A DNA stretch of 44,978 nucleotides, from positions 1 through 44,978 of the forward strand of contig RECJ01000190.1 in assembly GCA_007694115.1 (NCBI GenBank), given 5' to 3'. This stretch comes from Leptolyngbya sp. DLM2.Bin27. GTDB lineage: Bacteria; Cyanobacteriota; Cyanobacteriia; Phormidesmidales; Phormidesmidaceae. The translations under genes and the position numbers were made by a program. This document shows, one piece after another, positions 1 to 7,323 of this stretch. The number at the start of each line of letters is the position of its first letter. Position 1 is the stretch's first letter. The notes beneath the pieces were generated by a model, which was given only the letters and a program-made list of their open reading frames with translations, had not been told where the DNA came from and did no database searches.

Positions 1-95
1 GGGTGGGGGGGTGGGGGTGGGCGTAGGAGTGGGGGTGGGTGTAGGAGAGGGCGTAGGAGTAGGGGAGGGGGTGGGCGTAGGGGTGGGCGCAGGCG
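1..95 (-). repeat. Low-complexity Pro-Thr/Ser coding repeat
   Basis: G-rich on the + strand and C-rich on the coding strand. It encodes alternating PT and PS dipeptides after an APAP start, as in linkers between cell-wall-binding and catalytic domains. The repeat runs into the window edge, so its full length is unknown. Confidence 0.8.
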
Positions 96-945
96 CAGTG
101 GCCTGGTAGAGAGCTTGCCAGGTAGCAGCATCGACGGTGCCGGTCACAGGCAGTCGGTTGACTCGCTGAAACTCACGCACGGCATTTTGGGTGGTTTGAT
201 CGTAGATGCCAGAAACAATGAAATTAGAGGGCAAATAGCCAGCCTGGCGCAGCAGCCGCTGCAATTCCATCACATTGGCGTCGGGGATGGGCTCTGGGAT
301 TGGGGTGGGGCGGTTGTCGTTCTGAATAGGGCCGCTGTACTGAATGCGAGAGCCATCGACCCAGTTGCCGTTGGTGAGCTGTGCCCAGCCATTGCTAAAC
401 CGCCCCGTCACCGCAATCCGGCTGCCGTTGAGGTATTGCCCCACCACCGGAAAGTTGAAACCGGGGCCAGAGCGAATATTGAGGGCCAGGTTTTGTGGGG
501 TGAATACCGTAGCCAGGTTACGAAGATCCTGCGGCGGATCGACCGGCACCGCTGTCACCGGAAAACTGCTGACCAGGTTGCCCGCCACCCAGGTGGCATC
601 GACCAGCTGCACCCAGCCGCTGCGGCGCACCCCCGAAACCTGTAGGGCACTGCCTCGACGCACCCGGCGATAGATGCCGTTGCTGGTGCTTGGCCCCCAG
701 CGCACGTTGAGGGCGTAGCCCTCGGGGGTGTTGACGTAGACAGTGTGGCCAAACCGCTGGCCGTTGGCCAGGGCCGGAGCGCCCAGGCTCTGGCTTAGAA
801 TAATTGCCCCTGCGGCCAGGGCGATCGCCGGAGCAGCCCAGGTGGGGCACCCCCGATCAACAGGTCTGGGCAGGGTCAGCAAAGCATTGCTATCTGGGCT
901 GGTTTCCCAGGTCAGCCAAAGGTGGCATTGGGCCAGGCTATCCAT
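1..945 (-). CDS. Secreted SH3b / peptidoglycan-binding domain protein (3' end beyond window)
   Basis: This reading frame is open to the left edge, so only the N-terminal 315 residues are seen. The ATG at 945 is preceded in frame by a stop (949-951). After a hydrophilic leader comes a hydrophobic stretch ending in APALA (about residues 42-62), typical of a signal peptide, though its N-region is unusually long. Two SH3b-like repeats follow: one with LNVRWGPSTSNGIY and one with LNIRSGPGFNFPVV, each ending in a GWVQL or GWAQL strand. Next is a peptidoglycan-binding (PG_binding_1) domain with VMELQRLLRQAGYLP, GIYDQTTQNAVREFQ and GTVDAATWQALYQ. From base 95 leftwards the protein becomes a Pro/Thr/Ser tail. 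It is probably an envelope protein that binds cell wall. What lies past the tail, possibly an enzymatic domain, is unknown. Confidence 0.8.
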   Translation of the reverse strand, partial: MDSLAQCHLWLTWETSPDSNALLTLPRPVDRGCPTWAAPAIALAAGAIILSQSLGAPALANGQRFGHTVYVNTPEGYALNVRWGPSTSNGIYRRVRRGSALQVSGVRRSGWVQLVDATWVAGNLVSSFPVTAVPVDPPQDLRNLATVFTPQNLALNIRSGPGFNFPVVGQYLNGSRIAVTGRFSNGWAQLTNGNWVDGSRIQYSGPIQNDNRPTPIPEPIPDANVMELQRLLRQAGYLPSNFIVSGIYDQTTQNAVREFQRVNRLPVTGTVDAATWQALYQATAPAPTPTPTPSPTPTPSPTPTPTPTPTPTPPP

Positions 946-1113
946 AGGTCAACGGGGTTTAGGGAAGAATTAAGCCAAACCACTCTAATCATAGAGGTTT
1001 TCGCTTGATTTCTGGGATTTATTACAGAAAATAAGCGTTGCCGGGGCAAAAGTTATGGGAGCCAGCCACTATCTGCTGGGGCATGGCTTCGCGAATGCCC
1101 CCTACGACTGGCT

Positions 1114-1183
1114 CTTGACCAAGCTGCCTTAACCGAGCTGCCTTGACCAAGCTGCCTTGACCGAGCTGCCTTGACCAAGCTGA
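1114..1183. repeat. Five tandem copies of a 14-bp unit
   Basis: The unit is CTTGACCAAGCTGC. Copies start at 1114, 1128, 1142, 1156 and 1170 and alternate ACCAAG with ACCGAG, so the array also reads as a 28-bp repeat. Copy 2 has TTAACC and the last copy ends in A. No ORF uses it. Function unknown. Confidence 0.9.
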
Positions 1184-1266
1184 TTATGGCAGGGGCCAGC
1201 GGTCTAGGGTATGCGGTTTACGGGCGATATTGAACCTGAAACCGCACACCGCTGTATACCCACTTG

Positions 1267-1288
1267 CTGGCGAGCTTAAGCTCGCCAG
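1267..1288. repeat. 22-bp perfect palindrome upstream of pncB
   Basis: CTGGCGAGCTT followed directly by its reverse complement, with no loop. It lies about 137 bp upstream of the pncB start. It could be an operator (for example for the NrtR-like regulator encoded in the cluster), a cruciform or a dispersed repeat. The palindrome is certain; the role is open. Confidence 0.6.
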
Positions 1289-1424
1289 TCTACTGAGCGC
1301 AAACAGCCACCTACTACCCTGTCCACCGCTGTCAGTGGGCCAGGCAGGGTCGAAATAATTATGGTATAAACAACTAAAATCGGCTCAGCCGCTGCCCTAT
1401 GCCCGCCAATCCCGCGCCCATTGC

Positions 1425-2789
1425 ATGACCCCGATCCCCCTTTTGGCTACTCCCGAAGACTATAGCCTGCTGACCGACCTGTATCAGCTGACTATGGCCA
1501 GCTGCTACGCAGGCGAGGGCGTAGCCGATCGCATCGCCAGCTTTGAGCTGTTTACCCGGCGGCTGCCAGCTAATTACGGCTATCTGGTGGCCATGGGGCT
1601 GGCCCAGGCTGTAGACTACCTGCGCAACCTACGATTTTCTGAGCGCCACCTGGAGGCATTGCAGCAGACGGGGCTGTTTGACCAGGCCCCCGACGGGTTT
1701 TGGCAGCGGCTAAAAGATGGCGCATTTACCGGGGATCTGTGGGCGGTGCCAGAGGGCACGGCGGTGTTTGCAAACGAGCCGCTGCTGCGGGTCGAGGCCC
1801 CCCTGTGGCAAGCGCAGATCGCTGAGACCTATCTGCTCAACACCCTCAACTACCAGACCCTGGTGGCCACCCGCGCCGCCCGCCTGCGGGATGTGGCCGG
1901 GCCAGCGGCGAAGCTCTTAGAATTTGGCAGCCGCCGGGCCTTTAGCCCCCAGGGGGCGCTGTGGGCGGCGCGGGCGGCCCTGGCGGCGGGTCTCGATGAC
2001 ACCTCTAATGTGCTGGCGGCGGTGCAGCTGGGGCGCAAACCGGCGGGCACCATGGCCCACGCCCTGGTGATGGTGTTTGCCGCCCTAGAGGGTAGCGAAG
2101 ATAGCGCTTTTGAGGCGTTTCACCGCTACTTTCCGGGGGCGGCGCTGCTGATTGACACCTACGACACGGTGGCGGCGGCGGAACGGCTGGCGGCGCGGGT
2201 GCAGCAGGGGCAGAGCCAGGTGGCCAGCGTGCGGCTTGACTCGGGGAATTTGGTGGCCTTGTCTCAGGCGGTGCGATCGCACCTGCCCGACACCAAAATC
2301 TTCGCCAGCGGCGACCTCGATGAGTACGAAATCGCTCGCTTGCGGGCCGCAGGGGCTAAAATCGATGGCTACGGCCTGGGCACCAAGCTGGTGACTGGCG
2401 ATCCGGTCAACGGCGTGTACAAACTAGTCGAGATCGACGGCATTGCGGTGATGAAAGAATCGAGCGGCAAGGTGACTTTGCCGGGGCGCAAGCAGATTTT
2501 TCGCCGCCATGAGCAGGGGCGGGCGGTGGGCGATCGCCTGGGACTGATGACTGATACTCCGGCCCCTGACGAGCAGCCTCTGCTAGAGCTGGTGATCAAG
2601 CAGGGGGAGGTGGTGCGGGGTGAGGAGAAGCTGGCTGCGATCGCCGCTCGCACCGCCGCCTCGGTAGCTAGCCTGCCCGATGCCGTGCGCCAGATCGAGC
2701 AGCCGACCGATTACTCCGTCGATCTCTCCGACGCCTTGGTGGATCTGGCGGCCCGCACCCGCCGCTCCGTTGCGCCACCTCAGCTCTGA
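1425..2789 (+). CDS. pncB: Nicotinate phosphoribosyltransferase
   Basis: Converts nicotinate and PRPP, with ATP, to nicotinate mononucleotide: the entry step of NAD salvage (Preiss-Handler pathway), in the cytoplasm. The 454-residue product starts with YSLLTDLYQLTMASCY and FELFTRRLPANYGYLVAMG, the classic NAPRTase N-terminus. It has the EFGSRRAFSPQGA and DDTSNVLAA segments and GTMAHALVM, where the His is the phosphorylated residue in this family. The SVRLDSGNL and IFASGDLDEYEI strands belong to the phosphoribosyl-binding barrel. Length is normal. It is the first gene of a tight NAD cluster; nadD begins 2 bp after its stop. The ATG at 1425 fits the family N-terminus. Confidence 0.95.
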   Translation: MTPIPLLATPEDYSLLTDLYQLTMASCYAGEGVADRIASFELFTRRLPANYGYLVAMGLAQAVDYLRNLRFSERHLEALQQTGLFDQAPDGFWQRLKDGAFTGDLWAVPEGTAVFANEPLLRVEAPLWQAQIAETYLLNTLNYQTLVATRAARLRDVAGPAAKLLEFGSRRAFSPQGALWAARAALAAGLDDTSNVLAAVQLGRKPAGTMAHALVMVFAALEGSEDSAFEAFHRYFPGAALLIDTYDTVAAAERLAARVQQGQSQVASVRLDSGNLVALSQAVRSHLPDTKIFASGDLDEYEIARLRAAGAKIDGYGLGTKLVTGDPVNGVYKLVEIDGIAVMKESSGKVTLPGRKQIFRRHEQGRAVGDRLGLMTDTPAPDEQPLLELVIKQGEVVRGEEKLAAIAARTAASVASLPDAVRQIEQPTDYSVDLSDALVDLAARTRRSVAPPQL

Positions 2790-2791
2790 AT

Positions 2792-3487
2792 ATGGCCCCA
2801 ATGACCGCAGCAGCTCCCTCTGCGGATTGCTCGACGGATTGTTCTACAGATCGCGCTATGGACTGCCCCACCCAGCTTCGCATTGCCCTGTTTGGCACCA
2901 GCGCCGACCCGCCCCACCAGGGCCACGGCGCTATTCTTGCCTGGCTGGCCACCCAGTTTGACCACGTGGCCGTGTGGACGGCAAACAACCCTTTCAAAGC
3001 GCACCAGGCTGAGTTGGGCGATCGCTGCCGCATGTTAGAGCTGCTGATCGACGAGCTAGACGCGCCCAGCGGGCGCGTGCAGGTTCACCCCGAGCTGAGC
3101 CACATGCGCACCGTCATCACCCTAGAGCGGGCCAGGCAGATTTGGCCGGGGGCCAAGTTCTGGCTGGTGGTGGGGGCCGACCTAGTTGAGCAGCTGCCCA
3201 CCTGGCAACGGGCCAAAGACATTTTCGCGGCGGTGAACCTGCTGGTGATCCCGCGCCCCGGCTACGACCTCAGCGACGCCAGTCTCGCCCCCCTGCGCCA
3301 GCGCACGGCGGTCACCGTGGCGGAGATGCCTGAAATCGATGTTTCTTCCTCCCGCTACCGCCAGTGTTCTGACCCGCAAACCCACCCCAACGCGCCGGGG
3401 CTGACCCCAGCGGTGCAGGCCTACATTACTCAACACCACCTCTACCCATGTCCGCAAACCTCCACCGCCCCCCTGCCCACCCCCTAA
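2792..3487 (+). CDS. nadD: Nicotinate-nucleotide adenylyltransferase
   Basis: Adenylylates nicotinate mononucleotide to deamido-NAD, the product expected from PncB upstream. The nucleotidyltransferase motif is FGTSADPPHQGH (about residues 34-45), a form of GxFxPxHxGH, and the C-terminal signature is DVSSSRYRQ, matching the (I/V)SSTxxR motif. WLVVGADLVEQLPTW is the conserved middle segment. The first 22 residues are low complexity (Ala, Ser, Asp, Thr), so the internal ATG at 2858 (MDCPTQLRIALFG) is an equally good start giving 209 residues. The 3' end overlaps the Nudix gene by 40 bp, suggesting co-translation. Confidence 0.92.
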   Translation: MAPMTAAAPSADCSTDCSTDRAMDCPTQLRIALFGTSADPPHQGHGAILAWLATQFDHVAVWTANNPFKAHQAELGDRCRMLELLIDELDAPSGRVQVHPELSHMRTVITLERARQIWPGAKFWLVVGADLVEQLPTWQRAKDIFAAVNLLVIPRPGYDLSDASLAPLRQRTAVTVAEMPEIDVSSSRYRQCSDPQTHPNAPGLTPAVQAYITQHHLYPCPQTSTAPLPTP

Positions 3488-4191
3488 GCCCGGTGCCCCT
3501 GGCCGACTTTAAGGTAGGGGTAGACAACGTGATTTTCTCGGTCGATACCCAGCAAAATCGGCTGCTGGTGCTGGTGGTGATGCGCCCGGACGACCCCTTT
3601 GCGGGCCACTGGAGCCTGCCCGGCACCCTGGTGCGCCAGGGCGAATCGCTGGAAGATGCCGCCTACCGGGTACTGGCCGAAAAAATTCGCGTCAACACCC
3701 TCTACCTAGAGCAGCTCTACACCTTTGGCAGCCCCGACCGTGACCCCGGCCAGTCCCCCCAGACATTTCACCTACGCTACCTGTCGGTCAGCCACTTTGC
3801 CCTGGTGCGTTTCGAAGACGCTGAGCTGATTGCAGGCGGCAGCGGCACCGCCTGGTATCCCCTGGCCCAGGTGCCCCAGCTCGCCTTTGACCACAACGAA
3901 ATTCTCGCCTACGGCTACCGCCGCCTGCGCAACAAGCTCGAATACAGCCCGATCGCCTTTGACGTGCTGCCCGAGCTGTTTACCCTGGGCGATCTCTACC
4001 AGCTCTACGTCACGGTGCTGGGCGAGGGCTTTTCCGACTATTCCAACTTTCGCGCCCGGCTGCTCAAGCTGGGCTTTTTGCAGGATACGGGCCAAAAAAC
4101 CTCGCGGGGCGCGGGTCGGCCCGCCAGCCTCTATCGGTTTGATGCAGCGGCCTTTGAACCCTGTAAAGATAAACCAATGGTGTTTATTTAG
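3448..4191 (+). CDS. nrtR: NrtR-like transcriptional regulator (degenerate Nudix domain + winged helix)
   Basis: The 247 residues have two parts. Residues about 20-150 are a Nudix fold (VGVDNVIFSVD, HWSLPGTLVRQGESLEDAAY). Residues about 160-247 end in a winged-helix-like segment (FTLGDLYQLYVTVLGEGF, SNFRARLLKLGFLQDTG, GRPASLYRFD). This is the architecture of NrtR, which senses ADP-ribose or NAD-related ligands and represses NAD genes. The Nudix box is degenerate: the second Gly of the usual PGG is Thr, and the REUxEE element reads RVLAEK, so hydrolysis is unlikely. It lies in the pncB-nadD cluster, as expected for a local NAD regulator. ATG 3448 overlaps nadD; a GTG at 3493, after the nadD stop, is an alternative. 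The regulatory role is inferred from domain order and context. Confidence 0.85.
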   Translation: MSANLHRPPAHPLSPVPLADFKVGVDNVIFSVDTQQNRLLVLVVMRPDDPFAGHWSLPGTLVRQGESLEDAAYRVLAEKIRVNTLYLEQLYTFGSPDRDPGQSPQTFHLRYLSVSHFALVRFEDAELIAGGSGTAWYPLAQVPQLAFDHNEILAYGYRRLRNKLEYSPIAFDVLPELFTLGDLYQLYVTVLGEGFSDYSNFRARLLKLGFLQDTGQKTSRGAGRPASLYRFDAAAFEPCKDKPMVFI

Positions 4192-4194
4192 GCT

Positions 4195-5154
4195 ATGAAA
4201 GCTAGAGCCCCTAGAAACCGCACCCTCGATGTCGCCAACCACGAGCGCGATGGCTTTTTGCGCCAGTTAATTGGCCTCGACCACGCCGCCCAGTCCGCCG
4301 AAATTCTCGATCAAACCATCTGTCAAGATCTGTTTAGCGCCCTGCCCCATCTGCCGCAAAACTTTGTCGATCTGCTGATTGTTGACCCGCCCTACAACCT
4401 CACCAAAAACTTCAACGGCCAAACGTTTAAGCACCGGGGCAACAGAGAATACGGCGACTGGCTCAACCGCTGGCTGGCCCAGGTCAAACCCCTGCTCAAG
4501 CCCCAGGCCTCGGCCTATTTCTGCGCCGACTGGGCCACCTCCACCGCTATGTATCCCGTGCTAGAGCGCCACTTTACCGTGAGAAATCGGATCACCTGGG
4601 AGCGGGAAAAGGGACGCGGTGCCCAGGCCAACTGGAAAAACGCCAGCGAAGACATCTGGTTTTGCACAGTTTCTGACCGCTACACCTTTAACCTAGAGGC
4701 CGTGAAGCTCAAGCGCCAGGTGATGGCTCCCTACCGCACCGCCACTGGGCAGCCCAAGGACTGGGACGACGGCGGCACCGAAAAATATCGCCTCACCCAC
4801 CCCTCTAACCTGTGGACCGACATCACCGTGCCCTTTTGGTCAATGCCTGAGAACACCGACCACCCCACCCAAAAGCCCGAGAAACTGATCGCCAAGCTGG
4901 TGCTGGCCAGCTCTAACCCCGGCGATGTGGTGCTCGACCCGTTCCTCGGCAGCGGCACCACCTCGGTGGTGGCCAAAAAGCTGGGGCGACGGTATTTGGG
5001 CATTGAGCAAGACCCCGACTACTGCTGCCTGGCCCAAAAACGCTTGGCACTAGCAGACGCCGACCCCGCCATTCAGGGATACTCCGACGGGGTGTTTTGG
5101 GAGCGCAACACCCTCGCCGCCCAGCGCAGCCGCCAGAAGCAATCCATTTCTTAG
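4195..5154 (+). CDS. Orphan beta-class DNA methyltransferase (N4-cytosine or N6-adenine)
   Basis: An S-adenosylmethionine-dependent amino-methyltransferase of DNA. The catalytic motif IV DPPY is at residues 64-67. The SAM-binding motif I DPFLGSGTT comes later (248-256), preceded by HPTQKPEKLI (223-232). Motif IV before motif I defines the beta class, with the target-recognition region between them. No restriction endonuclease gene is adjacent, so it is probably a solitary, housekeeping-type methylase. From memory it resembles the widely conserved cyanobacterial DmtB/M.Ssp6803II type (GGCC, m4C), but the DPPY tetrad also occurs in m6A enzymes and specificity cannot be read here. Its start is 3 bp after the NrtR-like stop, so it is probably in the NAD transcript. 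Confidence 0.88.
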   Translation: MKARAPRNRTLDVANHERDGFLRQLIGLDHAAQSAEILDQTICQDLFSALPHLPQNFVDLLIVDPPYNLTKNFNGQTFKHRGNREYGDWLNRWLAQVKPLLKPQASAYFCADWATSTAMYPVLERHFTVRNRITWEREKGRGAQANWKNASEDIWFCTVSDRYTFNLEAVKLKRQVMAPYRTATGQPKDWDDGGTEKYRLTHPSNLWTDITVPFWSMPENTDHPTQKPEKLIAKLVLASSNPGDVVLDPFLGSGTTSVVAKKLGRRYLGIEQDPDYCCLAQKRLALADADPAIQGYSDGVFWERNTLAAQRSRQKQSIS

Positions 5155-5227
5155 CGCATCCCTCAACCGACCGTAAACTGCCAAAATCGCCAGTCTAAAA
5201 TCCCAAATTCCAACTTGGTACCGTTCT

Positions 5228-7060
5228 ATGAAATTTGCGATCGCACAGCTCAACCCCACCGTCGGCGACCTGGCCCACAATGCCCAGCTGGTGCTCGATG
5301 CTGCTCAGCAAGCCGCGCAGTTGGGCGCGCAGGTGCTGGTCACCACCGAGCTGGTGCTGTGCGGCTACCCGCCCCGCGATCTGCTGCTTCAGCCCGGCTT
5401 TATTGCCGCCATGGCCCAGACCCTAGAGCGTCTGGCCCAACAGGTGCCGCCCCATCTGGCGGTGCTGGTGGGCTATGCCGCCGCCCACCCCAAGGCCCGC
5501 TACACGGGCGAAAAACCGCTGTTTAACAGCACCGCCCTGCTCCAGGGGGGGCGGGTGCGCCAGGTGTTTCACAAGCAGCTGTTGCCCACCTACGACGTGT
5601 TTGACGAGCACCGCTACTTTGCCCCCGGCCAGGGGCCGAGCAGCTTTACCGTGCCCCTGGGCGACTGGGGCCTACGCATTGGCGTCACCATCTGCGAAGA
5701 CCTGTGGAACGACGAAGAGTTTTGGGGGGGCCGCAGCTATGCCCGCAACCCGATCGCCGATCTGGCCGATGACGGGGTAGACCTGGTGATCAACCTCTCG
5801 GCGTCGCCCTACTCGCTCAACAAAGCCCAGCTGCGGGCTGCAATGCTGAGCCACAGCGCCGCCCGGTTTCGCTGCCCGATTCTCTACGCCAACCAGGTGG
5901 GGGCCAACGACGACTTGATCTTTGACGGCACCAGCATGGTGTTTGACCGCCAGGGCGAGCTAGTTTCGCGGCTGCCTTCCTTTGCGGCGGGGCTGACGGT
6001 GATCGACTACGACCCGATCAAACGCGACTTTATCCTGGGCGATATTGCCCCTCTGCCCGCCAGCGAACCCGAGGCGATCTGGTCGGCCCTGGTGCTGGGG
6101 GTGCGCGACTACGCCCGCAAGTGCGGCTTCGCTCAGGTGGTGATTGGCCTCAGCGGCGGCATTGATTCGGCCCTGGTGGCTGCGATCGCAGCCGCAGCCC
6201 TCGGCCCCGACCGCGTGCTGGCCATTCTCATGCCCTCGCCCCACAGCTCTGAGCATTCGGTCGCCGACGCCCTGGCCCTGTGCGAGAGCCTGGGCATTGC
6301 CCACCAGACCCTGGCCATCGGCCCGCTGATGGCCGACTATGACCAGGTGCTAGGGCCGCTGTTTACAGGCACCGACCCCGGCATCGCCGAAGAAAATATT
6401 CAGTCGCGCATTCGCGGCAACCTGCTGATGGCGGTGTCAAATAAGTTTGGCCACCTGCTGCTTTCCACGGGCAACAAGTCAGAGATGGCGGTGGGCTACT
6501 GCACCCTCTACGGCGATATGAATGGCGGCCTGGCGGTAATTGCCGACCTGCCCAAAACGCGGGTCTATGCCCTGTGCCAGTGGCTCAACCAGCAGGGCGG
6601 CCAGGGCCACAATGGATCTACCAGGCCAGCGGCACTGGGGGCACTGGGCGATCGCGCCATTGCCCCCAGTACCGCCCTAATTCCGCAGAATATTCTCGAC
6701 AAGCCCCCCAGCGCCGAACTCAAACCCGGCCAGGTTGACCAAGACTCGCTGCCCCCCTACGACGTACTCGACGACATTCTTGAGCGCCTGGTGCAGCGCC
6801 ACGAATCCATCGCTGACATTGTTGCGGCGGGCCACGACGGGGCGGTGGTAGACAAGGTGGTGCAGCTGGTCTCACGGGCCGAGTTTAAACGGCGGCAGAC
6901 CCCACCCGTGCTCAAGGTGACCGATCGCGCCTTTGGCCTGGGTTGGCGCATGCCCATCGCCAACCGCTGGCAGGGCGAAATCAACGCCGCCCCCCCGCAG
7001 AACTCGACCCAGCAGCCCCAGGTCGAGCAGCCCTCTGCCGAGCAGCTAATGGAAGCCTAG
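5228..7060 (+). CDS. nadE: Glutamine-dependent NAD+ synthetase
   Basis: Final step of NAD synthesis: amidates deamido-NAD using glutamine and ATP. The N-terminal nitrilase-type glutaminase domain (about 1-270) has the Glu41 (TTELVLCGYPPRD), Lys116 (HKQLLPTYDVFDE) and Cys156 (GVTICEDLW) triad. The C-terminal ATP-pyrophosphatase domain has SGGIDSAL at 309-316, plus STGNKSEMAVGY and GLGWRMPIANRW. A Gln/Gly-rich insertion around residues 455-475 and a Gln/Pro-rich C-terminal tail make it (610 residues) a little long. A 73-bp gap separates it from the methyltransferase gene, which could hold its own promoter, but strand and pathway put it in the NAD cluster. Confidence 0.96.
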   Translation: MKFAIAQLNPTVGDLAHNAQLVLDAAQQAAQLGAQVLVTTELVLCGYPPRDLLLQPGFIAAMAQTLERLAQQVPPHLAVLVGYAAAHPKARYTGEKPLFNSTALLQGGRVRQVFHKQLLPTYDVFDEHRYFAPGQGPSSFTVPLGDWGLRIGVTICEDLWNDEEFWGGRSYARNPIADLADDGVDLVINLSASPYSLNKAQLRAAMLSHSAARFRCPILYANQVGANDDLIFDGTSMVFDRQGELVSRLPSFAAGLTVIDYDPIKRDFILGDIAPLPASEPEAIWSALVLGVRDYARKCGFAQVVIGLSGGIDSALVAAIAAAALGPDRVLAILMPSPHSSEHSVADALALCESLGIAHQTLAIGPLMADYDQVLGPLFTGTDPGIAEENIQSRIRGNLLMAVSNKFGHLLLSTGNKSEMAVGYCTLYGDMNGGLAVIADLPKTRVYALCQWLNQQGGQGHNGSTRPAALGALGDRAIAPSTALIPQNILDKPPSAELKPGQVDQDSLPPYDVLDDILERLVQRHESIADIVAAGHDGAVVDKVVQLVSRAEFKRRQTPPVLKVTDRAFGLGWRMPIANRWQGEINAAPPQNSTQQPQVEQPSAEQLMEA

Positions 7061-7077
7061 TAGACTGCCAAGCCTCA

Positions 7078-7162
7078 ATTTGTAGGTTGGGTGGAGCGCC
7101 AGCGGAACCCAACAAAGGGCTACTGCTGTTGGGTTTCACTTCGTTGCACCCAACCTACAAAT
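7078..7162. repeat. Inverted-repeat element (TGTAGGTTGGGT family)
   Basis: Terminal inverted repeats of 16 bp, ATTTGTAGGTTGGGTG at 7078-7093 and its exact complement at 7147-7162, flank an 85-bp unit with no coding capacity. Inside are GCGCCAGCGGAACCCAAC and TTGGGTTTCACTTCGTTGC. A related copy is at 40590-40658. This is a typical dispersed cyanobacterial MITE-like palindromic repeat. It follows nadE, where its fold could also act as an mRNA 3' end. Confidence 0.85.
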
Positions 7163-7220
7163 CTAGAGCACCGGTTCAGTATTGGCTGCCCCCCTCGTTC
7201 CAGTGCTTGGAATGCTCGTC

Positions 7221-7254
7221 GGAGGCTCTGCCTCCTCAAAGGAGCGGCAGAGCC
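7221..7254. repeat. GC-rich hairpin repeat after nadE
   Basis: GGCTCTGCC (7224-7232) pairs with GGCAGAGCC (7246-7254). The left part alone can also form GGAGGC/GCCTCC. No U-run follows, so a rho-independent terminator is not supported. It lies between convergent nadE and the pterin synthase gene. Confidence 0.55.
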
Positions 7255-7323
7255 GCAGAACAAGATGCCCAAGCGGAGCTAGGGCACCAGGGTGATGGCT
7301 GTTTTAGATACTGTACCGGTGTT

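Larger units (their letters stand above)
946..1424. other. Intergenic region between the SH3 protein and pncB
   Basis: No gene is supported here. It separates divergent genes and must hold both promoters. It contains a 14-bp tandem repeat (1114-1183) and a 22-bp perfect palindrome (1267-1288). An AT-rich stretch at about 1355-1380, containing TATGGTATAAAC, is a plausible pncB promoter core, but no convincing -35 box was assigned. Confidence 0.5.

Noticed and set aside
1209..1221. Possible NtcA box upstream of pncB
   Set aside because: The spacer is 7 bases (GTA N7 TAC), not 8, and no matching -10 element is present.
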